Assembly (NCBI GenBank): GCA_025929465.1
Contig: JAICMC010000007.1
Location: 1-32,016 of the forward strand
DNA: 32,016 bases
Reading direction: 5' to 3'
DNA from: Nostocoides sp.
GTDB taxonomy: Bacteria > Actinomycetota > Actinomycetes > Actinomycetales > Dermatophilaceae
The translations under genes and the position numbers were made by a program. This document shows, in pieces, positions 9,830 to 18,189 of this stretch; position 1 is the stretch's first letter; each line of letters begins with the position of its first letter. Below the pieces are notes generated by a model. It saw only the letters and a program-made list of their open reading frames with translations. It was not told where the DNA came from and did not search any database.

Positions 9830-9972
9830 GATCCTGCCTTTCGTCGTCGCTTCCGTGCCGGCGGCGGTGGCCGGCTCCGGAACCTTATCCGGGTGAGGTC
9901 GGGCACGGTGTCCCGTCGCCGACCAGGGGTGACAATGGCCGCAGGTAACCAGGAACGGTGGGAGGGCGCGGC

Positions 9973-11772
9973 ATGCGGGTCGAGGTCGACGCCGACTTCG
10001 CGGCCTGGGCGAGCGCCCGGGAGCGGCCGTTCCTGTGCGCGGCATACCTCATCCGCGGTGACCGCCGTGAGGCCGAGGCGGTCGTCGTCGGCGTCCTGGC
10101 CTCGGTCGCGCCGCGCTGGGACCGGCTGCGTCAGGACGACCCCGACGCAGAGGCGCGACGCCTGCTCCACCGCGACGCGCTGGCGTGCCACCGCGACGCG
10201 CTGGCGCACCACCGGCGCCGGGGCGACCTGGGCGAGGACCCGGACCGGATCGCGCAGGACTGCGCGGACCTCGGGTCGGAGGCGTCGCGCGCGCTGCGGG
10301 CCATCACCCCCCGGCAGCGGGCCGTCCTCGTCCTGCGCGGCCTGGAGGACCGGTCCCCGCGCGAGACGGCGGACGCCCTCGGCAGCACGCTGGGGGCGGT
10401 CGAGAGCGAGCTGGCCGTCGGCCTCGCCCGGATCGAGCAGGTCCTGCCGTGGGTCGACGGGCTGGCCGCCGTGGCGGCGCTCCTGGACCGGGCGACGGAG
10501 CGTCTGCCCGACGTCGACCTCGCCGACCGGGCCTGGGCGACCGCCACCCAGCGCGGCCGGCGGAGGCGACGGTCGCTGGCGGTCACCACGGCGGCCGTGC
10601 TTTTGGGCGCAGGGGTCAGCCTCGCCACGTCGCAGGGCTCGCGCCACGACACTGTCCCCGGGCCCACCAGCGCGGTGACGGCCCGACCCACGACCGCAGC
10701 CCCGTCCTCCGGCGTCGCCGCCGACGGCACCCGGCTCTTCCTCGCCCCGTCGAGCGATGCCATCGCCGACCTGCCGAGCACGCGGGTGGGAGCCCCGTCC
10801 GAGGTCAGCTGGGACCCGCGTGCCGCGCCGCAGCCGCTGGCCCAGATCGTCACCGACCATGCGGGCTCCTCGGGGCGGGCCAACCTGCGCATCGTGTATG
10901 CCGTCCTCTCGGGCCGGGCGGTCGACCGGTGGGTCCCCGTGCTGCTGGTCCGGGACGACCGCGACGGCAGCCTCAACTACGCCTCGGTCGACGTGACGCT
11001 GGGCCCGATGGGGACCGACGGGGAGACCGGCGCCCCCCTCGGCGCCCGGGCCATCGACCCGACGGGCACCGAGGCGATCTTCCTCCAGCCGCGCGGGGTC
11101 ACCGTGGTCGACGTGACGAGCGGACGGACCAGGACCTCGGCGATGCCGGGCGAGGGGGTTCGACCGTCCGGCCCGCTCGTGGACGGCGGCTTCAGCGACA
11201 CCGGCAGGATCCTCGTCCGGGCCGGCGACGGCTCCGCCTGGTCGCTGGACCCGGTGACCCTGGCGTGGACGCCCGTACCCACGGGCTCCGGTCCGGAGGA
11301 CCTGCGCATCGTCACCACGGCCGGCGCCTCCCGGCTGGACACCCCCACCCCTGAAGGCGCACCAGGGTCCTTCGTCCCGGTGCGGCTCCCGATGGCCCGG
11401 TCCTGGGGCGGGACGGTCGTTGCCGGCGACTGGGTGGCCACCGGCGGCACCGTCGAGGACGCGGCGGTCCCCGAGCAGTTCCGGGTCCCCAACGCCCTGT
11501 TCCTCGTCTCGCGCAGCCACCCCTCCACCCGGGAGGCCCTCCTCCTGGGTGCGAGCTCGCCCGGCGAGGTCACCGGCGGCGTCCGTGCCATCGGGGTCGC
11601 GGGGCGGGTGGTGCTCTTCCAGTACTCCGTGGCCGGCCGGACACTGGTCCTCGGCGTGGACCCCACGACCGGGCTGATGAGCCGCGTGGCCGAAGTCTGG
11701 TCGCCGGTCGACGGCGTCGGCACGGGAGGTCCGGTCATCGCCCTGTCCCCCTGGGCCATATCGCATCGCTGA
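9973..11772 (+). CDS. Sigma-70-like (ECF/SigE-type) N-terminus fused to TM helix and large C-terminal extracytoplasmic domain
   Basis: Region-4-like ALRAITPRQRAVLVLRGLEDRSPRETADALGSTLGAVESELAVGLARI; then RRRRSLAVTTAAVLLGAGVSLATS helix; then ~370-aa domain resembling propeller-type repeats. Confidence 0.75.
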   Translation: MRVEVDADFAAWASARERPFLCAAYLIRGDRREAEAVVVGVLASVAPRWDRLRQDDPDAEARRLLHRDALACHRDALAHHRRRGDLGEDPDRIAQDCADLGSEASRALRAITPRQRAVLVLRGLEDRSPRETADALGSTLGAVESELAVGLARIEQVLPWVDGLAAVAALLDRATERLPDVDLADRAWATATQRGRRRRRSLAVTTAAVLLGAGVSLATSQGSRHDTVPGPTSAVTARPTTAAPSSGVAADGTRLFLAPSSDAIADLPSTRVGAPSEVSWDPRAAPQPLAQIVTDHAGSSGRANLRIVYAVLSGRAVDRWVPVLLVRDDRDGSLNYASVDVTLGPMGTDGETGAPLGARAIDPTGTEAIFLQPRGVTVVDVTSGRTRTSAMPGEGVRPSGPLVDGGFSDTGRILVRAGDGSAWSLDPVTLAWTPVPTGSGPEDLRIVTTAGASRLDTPTPEGAPGSFVPVRLPMARSWGGTVVAGDWVATGGTVEDAAVPEQFRVPNALFLVSRSHPSTREALLLGASSPGEVTGGVRAIGVAGRVVLFQYSVAGRTLVLGVDPTTGLMSRVAEVWSPVDGVGTGGPVIALSPWAISHR

Positions 11773-11827
11773 GGACGCAGGTACCCTGCGAGGAAGGCGG
11801 CGCAGGGAGGCGCCGCAGGGAGGTGCC

Positions 11828-13051
11828 ATGACCGGACGGGTGTGGGTGCTCGGGGGGTACCAGAGCGACTTCGCGCGCAACCTGGCCCGGGAGGACGCCG
11901 GGTTCGACGCCCTCGTCCGTGAGGTCATGGAGCAGACGTTGGCGGACGCCTCCGCCGCGGCAGCGCAGGTCGAGGTCATCCACGTCGGCAACGCGTTCGG
12001 CCAGCTGTTCACCGGTCAGGGCCACCTCGGGGCGATGCCGGCCACCGTCCTGCCCGAGCTGAGCGGGGTCCCGGCCAGCCGCCACGAAGCCGCCTGCGCC
12101 TCGGGCAGCATCGCCGTCCTCTGTGCCATGGCCGACCTGCGCTCGGGCGCCTACGACTGCGCCCTCGTCCTCGGCGTCGAGATCGAGAAGTCGGTGCCGG
12201 GAGCCGATGCGGCGCGCCTGCTCGGCGCGGCGGCCTGGGTGGGGCACGAGGCCGTCGGCGCGACCTACGTCTGGCCCGGCCAGTTCGACACGGTCGCCGA
12301 GACGTATGCCGCGCGCTACGGCCTCGACGAGGCGCACCTGCACCGGATCGCCGAGGTCAACCTGGCCAACGCGCGTGACAACGCCAACGCCCAGACCCGC
12401 GGCTGGGTGGTCCCGACCGACCTCGACGACCCGGTCGCCAACCCGGTCGTCGCCGGACGGGTGCGCCGGTTCGACTGCAGCCAGGTCACCGACGGCGGGG
12501 CGGGCGTCGTCCTGGTCACCGACGGGTGGCTGCGGGACCATCTCGATGCCCGGCCGCTGGCCGTCATAGAGGGCTGGGGGCACCACACCGTGGGCCTGCC
12601 GCTCGCCGCCAAGCTCGAGGCCTCGCAGGGCAACCCCTACGTCATGCCGCACGTCCGCGACACGGTGCTTGACGCGTTCGGACGGGCAGGGGTCACCCTC
12701 GAGGCGATGGACGGGTTCGAGGTCCACGACTGCTTCACACCGAGCGAGTACCTGGCCATCGACCACATCGGGCTGACCGGCCCGGGGGAGGCCTGGAAGG
12801 CGATCGAGAACGGCGACATCGAGCGCGGCGGGTCGATGCCGGTCAACCCCAGCGGCGGACTGATCGGTGGCGGCCATCCGGTCGGCGCGACGGGGGTCCG
12901 GATGCTCCTCGACGCCGCGCGCCAGGTGAGCGACACCGCGGGGGCCACCCAGGTCGACGGCGCCCGCCGGTTCGGCACCCTCAACATCGGCGGCAGCACC
13001 GCCACCACGGTGAGCCTCGTCGTCGGCGCGGCCCCTGACCAGGCCGGGTAG
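11828..13051 (+). CDS. Thiolase / acetyl-CoA acetyltransferase-like (lipid-transfer thiolase type)
   Basis: HEAACASGSIAVLCAMADLRSGAYDCALVLGVE active-site Cys context; VHDCFTPSEYLAIDHIG; NPSGGLIGGGHPVGATGVRM C-terminal motif. Confidence 0.9.
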   Translation: MTGRVWVLGGYQSDFARNLAREDAGFDALVREVMEQTLADASAAAAQVEVIHVGNAFGQLFTGQGHLGAMPATVLPELSGVPASRHEAACASGSIAVLCAMADLRSGAYDCALVLGVEIEKSVPGADAARLLGAAAWVGHEAVGATYVWPGQFDTVAETYAARYGLDEAHLHRIAEVNLANARDNANAQTRGWVVPTDLDDPVANPVVAGRVRRFDCSQVTDGGAGVVLVTDGWLRDHLDARPLAVIEGWGHHTVGLPLAAKLEASQGNPYVMPHVRDTVLDAFGRAGVTLEAMDGFEVHDCFTPSEYLAIDHIGLTGPGEAWKAIENGDIERGGSMPVNPSGGLIGGGHPVGATGVRMLLDAARQVSDTAGATQVDGARRFGTLNIGGSTATTVSLVVGAAPDQAG

Positions 13052-13081
13052 CCGGCATACGCACGAAAGAGACTGGGACAC

Positions 13082-14596
13082 ATGGACATCGAGCTCGTCG
13101 GACGGATGATCTCCACGCTGCCCGACGACGACGACCACCCGTACCGGACGGGCGCGTGGCGGCCGCAGACGGCGGAGTGGGTCGCCGACGACCTCGACGT
13201 CGTCCGGGGCGCGATCCCGGCTGACCTCGACGGCATCTACCTGCGCAACACCGAGAACCCGCTGCACCCGGCCATCGCCGCCTACCACCCGTTCGACGGC
13301 GACGGGATGGTGCACGTCGTCGGCTTCCGCGACGGGACGGCGTTCTACCGCAACAGGTTCGTGCGCACCGACGGGCTCGCGGCCGAGACGGAGGCGCAGA
13401 TGTCGCTCTGGGCCGGCGTCTCCGAGCCGCCGAGCATCGCCATCCGGCAGGACGGGTGGGGGGCCCGCGGGGCGATGAAGGACGCGAGCTCGACCGACGT
13501 CGTCGTCCACCGCGGCAGGGCACTGACCAGCTTCTACCAGTGCGGCGACCTGTACCGGCTCGACCCCCGGACGGCGTGCACCCTGGGCAAGGAGGACTTC
13601 GCCGGCGCGTTCCCCGCCGAGGGAGTCTCGGCGCACCCCAAGGTCGACCCACGGACCGGCGAGCTGCTCTTCTTCAACTACTCCCGCGAGGCGCCGTACC
13701 TCCACTACGGCGTCGTCGACGAGGCCGGAGAGCTCGTGCACTACATCGACGTCCCGCTGCCCGGCCCGCGGATGCCGCACGACATGACCTACACCGAGCA
13801 CTACGCGGTCTTCGGCGACTTCCCGCTGTACTGGGACGTCGCGCCGATGGCGCAGGGCATCTTCGTCCCGCGCTTCCACCGCGACGTGCCGACCCGGTTC
13901 GGGGTCGTCCCGCGCCGCGGCAGTACGAGCGAGGTCCGCTGGTTCGAGAGCTCACCGACCTACGTCCTGCACTTCGTCAACGCCTACGAGGACGGCGACA
14001 CGATCGTCATCGACGGCTTCCACCAGGGCCAGCCCGAGCCGTCGGGGGTGGGCATCGGTGACAAGTGGCTGCGCGCGTTCCGCTACCTGTCACTGGACAA
14101 GATGCAGACCCGGCTGCACCGCTGGCGGCTCGACCTGCGCACCGGCGCCGTGACCGAGGAGCGGCTCAGCGAGACGTTCACCGAGTTCGGGATGCTCAAC
14201 CCCGACATCGTGACGACGCAGCACCGATACGCGTATGCCGCCTCAGCCGTCCCGGGCCGCTTCCTGTTCGACGGGCTGGTCAAGCACGACGTGCTCACCG
14301 GCGCACAGGAGCGAGTCGCCTACGGCGACGGGGTGTTCGGCAGCGAGACCACGATGGCCCCGCGGATCGGGAGCCCCGGTGAGGACGACGGGTACCTGAT
14401 CACCCTCGTGAGCGACCTCAACGCCGACGCCTCGTTCTGTCACGTGTATGCCGCGCAGGACCCGACCGCCGGGCCGGTCTGCGTCCTACGGCTGCCGGAG
14501 CGAGTCAGCAGCGGGACCCACTCGACCTGGGTCAGCGGTGCCGAGCTGGCGCGCTGGGACAAAACCGACACCGCGGCCCAGGCCGTCGGGCTCTGA
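13082..14596 (+). CDS. Carotenoid oxygenase (RPE65/CCD/lignostilbene dioxygenase family)
   Basis: IPADLDGIYLRNTENPLHPAIAAYHPFDGDGMVHVVGFRDGTAFYRNRFVRT; MPHDMTYTEHYAVFGDFPL; terminal SGTHSTWV with predicted iron-ligand histidines. Confidence 0.92.
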   Translation: MDIELVGRMISTLPDDDDHPYRTGAWRPQTAEWVADDLDVVRGAIPADLDGIYLRNTENPLHPAIAAYHPFDGDGMVHVVGFRDGTAFYRNRFVRTDGLAAETEAQMSLWAGVSEPPSIAIRQDGWGARGAMKDASSTDVVVHRGRALTSFYQCGDLYRLDPRTACTLGKEDFAGAFPAEGVSAHPKVDPRTGELLFFNYSREAPYLHYGVVDEAGELVHYIDVPLPGPRMPHDMTYTEHYAVFGDFPLYWDVAPMAQGIFVPRFHRDVPTRFGVVPRRGSTSEVRWFESSPTYVLHFVNAYEDGDTIVIDGFHQGQPEPSGVGIGDKWLRAFRYLSLDKMQTRLHRWRLDLRTGAVTEERLSETFTEFGMLNPDIVTTQHRYAYAASAVPGRFLFDGLVKHDVLTGAQERVAYGDGVFGSETTMAPRIGSPGEDDGYLITLVSDLNADASFCHVYAAQDPTAGPVCVLRLPERVSSGTHSTWVSGAELARWDKTDTAAQAVGL

Positions 14597-14627
14597 GCAC
14601 CCGCGAACGACAGGCGAAACGGCAGAC

Positions 14628-16361
14628 ATGGCAAGGGTTCTCGGCTTGCACGACCCCGCCAAGGTCGAGGACTACGTCGCCCGTGGCTGGTGGACCCGAG
14701 AGACCGTCGATGAGGTCTTCCGGGACCGGGTCGCCGAGCGTGGCGACGCCCTGGCCCTCGTCGACCCCGCGAACAAGGCCGCGCTCGTGGGCACGGGACC
14801 GCGTCGGCTCACCTGGACCGAGCTCGCCGCGGAGGTCGACCATCTTGCGGCTGGGCTCCACGCGCTGGGTCTCGGCCAGGGCGACGTCCTCGGCGTCCAG
14901 CTGCCCAACACCGTCGAGCTCGTCGAGGTGTACCTCGCCGCCTGGCAGCTCGGCATCACCGTCTCGCCGATGGCCGTGCAGTACCGCGAGCACGAGCTCG
15001 TCGAGATGGCCCGGCAGGCCGGGTTCGGGGCATACGTCGGTGCCCATCGCTTCCTCGACCGCGACCTGCTTGCCGAGGCTCTCGCGGTCCGCGACCGGCT
15101 CCCCGGCCGGATGCGGCTGGTCCGGTATGCCGCACCGGACGACCCGACCAGCGCCCCCCAGGAAGCGGTCGACCTGCGCGCCGGAGCCGCCACCGACGCC
15201 GAGCGTGGGCTTGTCGAGCGGCTGTCCCGCGAGGCGCCGAACGACCCGAACGACGCGATGACGATCTGCTGGACCTCGGGCACCGAGGCCCAGCCCAAGG
15301 GCGTCCCGCGGACTCATCTGGAGTGGCTGTCGATGGCCTGGGCGGGCGTCGACGCCCCGGTCATCGTCGCCGACGACGTTATCCTCAACCCCTTCCCGAT
15401 GGTCAACATGGCGGCCTTCGTCGGCCTGCTGCTGCCGTGGCTGCGGACGGGTTGCGTTCTGGTGCAACACCATCCGTTCGACCTGCCGACCTACCTCGGC
15501 CAGATCGCGGCCGAGCAGGTGACCTACACCCTGGCCCCGCCCGCCCTGCTGACCATGCTCCTGCACAACGAGCCCCTGCTCGCCCGGACCGACCTGTCCA
15601 GCCTGACCCGGATCGGGTCCGGGTCGGCGCCGCTCCCGCCGCCGATGGTGATCGGCTGGCAGGAGCGCCACGGCATCAGCGTGATCAACTTCTTCGGCTC
15701 CAACGAGGGGATCGGCCTGCTGTCCAGCCCGGCCGACTTCCCCGACGCCGCGGCCCGAGCGCTGTACTTCCCCAACTACGCGGCGCGCAACCACGCCTGG
15801 GCGTCCCGCGTCGCCGACTGGATCCAGCTGCGCCTCGTCGACCTCGCGGACGAGTCGCTCGTCACCGAGCCGGGCCGGGTCGGCGAGCTGCGGATCGACG
15901 GGCCCACCGTGTTCCCCGGCTACCTGGCCGAGTCCGGCGTCGAGGCTCCGTTCGACGACCAGGGCTACCTGCGCTCGGGTGACCTGTTCGAGATCGCCGG
16001 CGACGAGGGGCAGTGGCTGCGCTACGTCGATCGGGCCAACGACATCGTCATCCGCGGCGGCATGAACATCGCCCCCGCCGAGGTCGAGGGGCTCATCGCG
16101 TCACATCCCGCGGTCGCCGAGGTGGCGGTCATCGGAGACCCGGACGACGTCCTCGGCGAGCGGCTCGCCGCGGTGGTGGCCCTGCGACCTGGTGCGTCCC
16201 TGGACCTGGCCGAGCTGACGGCATACCTCCGCGACCAGCAGGTGGCGCACTACAAGATCCCCGAGCGTCTCGCCGTCGTGGACGCCCTGCCGCGCAACCC
16301 GGTCGGCAAGGTACTCAAGCGCGACCTGCGCGGGAAGGGCGAGGGCAGCGCGGGGCGATGA
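14628..16361 (+). CDS. AMP-binding acyl-CoA synthetase / ligase
   Basis: MTICWTSGTEAQPKGVPRTHLEW P-loop; NFFGSNEGIG; YLRSGDLFEI; IRGGMNIAPAEVEGLI; NPVGKVLKRDLR C-terminal Lys. Confidence 0.92.
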   Translation: MARVLGLHDPAKVEDYVARGWWTRETVDEVFRDRVAERGDALALVDPANKAALVGTGPRRLTWTELAAEVDHLAAGLHALGLGQGDVLGVQLPNTVELVEVYLAAWQLGITVSPMAVQYREHELVEMARQAGFGAYVGAHRFLDRDLLAEALAVRDRLPGRMRLVRYAAPDDPTSAPQEAVDLRAGAATDAERGLVERLSREAPNDPNDAMTICWTSGTEAQPKGVPRTHLEWLSMAWAGVDAPVIVADDVILNPFPMVNMAAFVGLLLPWLRTGCVLVQHHPFDLPTYLGQIAAEQVTYTLAPPALLTMLLHNEPLLARTDLSSLTRIGSGSAPLPPPMVIGWQERHGISVINFFGSNEGIGLLSSPADFPDAAARALYFPNYAARNHAWASRVADWIQLRLVDLADESLVTEPGRVGELRIDGPTVFPGYLAESGVEAPFDDQGYLRSGDLFEIAGDEGQWLRYVDRANDIVIRGGMNIAPAEVEGLIASHPAVAEVAVIGDPDDVLGERLAAVVALRPGASLDLAELTAYLRDQQVAHYKIPERLAVVDALPRNPVGKVLKRDLRGKGEGSAGR

Positions 16362-16368
16362 GCAGATC

Positions 16369-17874
16369 GTGACCGCGCCGCTTGCCACGTCGCCTCGCCG
16401 TGCACCTCGCCGGCTTCCGGTCCCGTGGCCGGTGCTGCTCGTGGCGGGCCTCATGCTGGTCCTGCTGCTTGCCGTGTCCGGCGCGTACGGCTTCCACGGA
16501 GACGAGATGTACTACGTCGTCGCCGGACGACACCCGGCCTTCGGTTACGTCGACCAGCCGCCGCTCACCCCCCTCCTCTCCGCCGGGTCGGTCGCCGTCC
16601 TCGGCGTGACAGCCACAGCGGTGCGCGTACTGCCCGCCCTGGAGATGGCGGTCATCGTCGTTCTCGTCGGGCTCACGGCTGGTGACCTCGGCGGCTCCCG
16701 CCGGGCCCAGGTGCTGGCCGCCGTCACCGCCGCCCTGTCCGGCTACCTCGGCGCCGGTCACCTGGACACCACCACCGACGCCGACCTGCTCGCGTGGGCG
16801 GTCATCGTCTGGCTCGTCGTGAAGCTGCTTGCCGGCGGTGACCGGCGGCTGTGGCTGGCCGTCGGCGGCACCGCGGGGATCGGGTTGGAGAACAAGGACA
16901 CGCTGCTCTTCCTCGCCGCGGGCCTGGCCGTCGGGCTGGTCGTCTCCCGTCGGTGGGACGTCATCGGCTCCCCCTGGGCGTGGGCTGCGCCGGCCATCGC
17001 GCTCCTCCTCTGGGCCCCCAACCTCGTCTGGGAGCAGCGCAACGGGTGGCCGCAGCTCATCATGGCAGCCCAGATCGCCGGGTATGCCGCCGACAACCGC
17101 GCGCAGATCCTGCCCCTGCTCTGGCTGTTCACCGGCCCGCTCCTCTTCCCGGTCAGCGCCGCGGGGCTGGTCTGGGTGCTGTGCTCGAAGGCGGCCAGGC
17201 CGTGGCGTCCGATCGGGGTGGCCAGCGTCGTCGCGCTGGCGCTGGTCGTCGTCACCGGCGGCAAGGCCTACTACGCGATCGGTACCGCCCCGCTCCTCAT
17301 GGCGGCCGGGGCGACCGTGACGGACCGATGGCTGGCGCGGGGACATCGCCGCATCAGGCTCGCAGGGTTCGGCACAGCCGCGGTGCTCTCCGGCATCGTC
17401 GTCACGTTCCTCACCCTGCCGATCCTCCCGCTCGCGGCCTACGCACGCAGCGGCCTCCCCGCCGCGGTGCCGGACACCGCCGACCAGGTCGGCTGGCCGC
17501 AGTTCGTCGCCACCGTGACACGTGTGGTCACCGCCCTGCCCCCGTCCGAGCGAGACCGGGCGGTGATCCTCGGCGATGACTACAGCGAGGCCAGCCCGCT
17601 CGTCCTCCTGGACGCGGGCCTTCCGCCGGTCTACTCGGGACACAACGCCTACTGGGACTGGGGACCTCCGCCCACCTCTCGGACGGTCGTCGTGCACGTC
17701 GGGGACTGGCGACCGACCGACTGGTCCCGGTTCTTCGTCGGCTGCCACGACGTGGCCCACATCGACAACGGGTTCGGGATCGACAACGCCGAGCAGGGCA
17801 AGGCCATCTCGGTCTGCACCGGCCTGCGCGAGCCGTGGCGCGCGATCTGGCCGGCGCTTCGCACGATCAGCTGA
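16369..17874 (+). CDS. GT39/ArnT-like membrane glycosyltransferase
   Basis: GTG start 7 nt after previous stop; GAYGFHGDEMYYVVAGRHPAFGYVDQPPLTPLLS motif (acidic residue after first TM) and many TM helices. Confidence 0.85.
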   Translation: MTAPLATSPRRAPRRLPVPWPVLLVAGLMLVLLLAVSGAYGFHGDEMYYVVAGRHPAFGYVDQPPLTPLLSAGSVAVLGVTATAVRVLPALEMAVIVVLVGLTAGDLGGSRRAQVLAAVTAALSGYLGAGHLDTTTDADLLAWAVIVWLVVKLLAGGDRRLWLAVGGTAGIGLENKDTLLFLAAGLAVGLVVSRRWDVIGSPWAWAAPAIALLLWAPNLVWEQRNGWPQLIMAAQIAGYAADNRAQILPLLWLFTGPLLFPVSAAGLVWVLCSKAARPWRPIGVASVVALALVVVTGGKAYYAIGTAPLLMAAGATVTDRWLARGHRRIRLAGFGTAAVLSGIVVTFLTLPILPLAAYARSGLPAAVPDTADQVGWPQFVATVTRVVTALPPSERDRAVILGDDYSEASPLVLLDAGLPPVYSGHNAYWDWGPPPTSRTVVVHVGDWRPTDWSRFFVGCHDVAHIDNGFGIDNAEQGKAISVCTGLREPWRAIWPALRTIS

Positions 17875-17878
17875 GACC

Positions 17879-17975
17879 GGCCGCTACCGGCGGCTTCCGG
17901 AGCCCACCCACCTGACCGAGCCGGGAGGCCGCTACCGCCCGGCCTCCCGAGCCCACCCACCTGACCGAGCCGGGA
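17879..17975 (+). repeat. Two ~48-bp imperfect direct repeats
   Basis: GGCCGCTACCGgcggcttccGGAGCCCACCCACCTGACCGAGCCGGGA (17879-) and GGCCGCTACCGcccggcctcCCGAGCCCACCCACCTGACCGAGCCGGGA (17927-17975). Confidence 0.9.
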
Positions 17976-18127
17976 CTGAACACCCGACACGCGGCATACG
18001 GCGGGGTGCCGTTTCGCGAAATGCCGCGTGTCGGGTGTTCAGTCGGCCGGGCGGGGCGCGGGTGCCGCATGTCGGGTGTTCAGTCGCCCGGGCGGGGTGC
18101 GGGATGCCGCGTGTCGGGTGTTCAGTC
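17974..18127. repeat. 24-bp repeat unit in one inverted and three direct copies (41-42-bp period)
   Basis: GACTGAACACCCGACACGCGGCAT at 17974-17997; reverse complement ATGCCGCGTGTCGGGTGTTCAGTC at 18021-18044 and 18104-18127 (perfect) and 18062-18085 (two mismatches); the intervening ~17-bp GGCCGGGCGGGGTGCGG blocks are nearly identical to each other. Confidence 0.95.
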
Positions 18128-18148
18128 GGCCGGGCGGGGTGCGGATCC

Positions 18149-18180
18149 CGTATGCCGGGGTGCGGGGGATGCGGCATACG
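18149..18180. repeat. Inverted pair CGTATGCCG ... CGGCATACG just upstream of gabT
   Basis: 9-bp perfect arms at 18149-18157 and 18172-18180, 14-nt loop. Confidence 0.85.
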
Positions 18181-18182
18181 CT
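18177..18182 (+). promoter_or_regulatory. Candidate -10 element (TACGCT) for leaderless gabT
   Basis: TANNNT hexamer 7 nt before ATG at 18190; no Shine-Dalgarno visible. Confidence 0.45.
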
Positions 18183-18189
18183 CTGCACC

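Noticed and set aside
8387-10678. 763-aa + strand ORF
   Set aside because: Antisense to the antiporter, then out of frame with the sigma-like gene.
9757-12012. 751-aa minus strand ORF
   Set aside because: Antisense to the sigma-like gene and crosses the antiporter start region; compositionally an artefact.
11735-13879. 714-aa minus strand ORF
   Set aside because: Antisense to well-supported thiolase and carotenoid oxygenase genes.
18021-18127. CRISPR-like array (24-bp units at 41-42-bp period)
   Set aside because: The intervening ~17-bp segments are almost identical to each other, only three units exist, and no cas genes are nearby; it is a tandem repeat.
18028-18189. N-terminal extension of gabT (MSGVQSAGRGAG...)
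   Set aside because: Encoded by the repeat array; the conserved aminotransferase N-terminus starts at ATG 18190.
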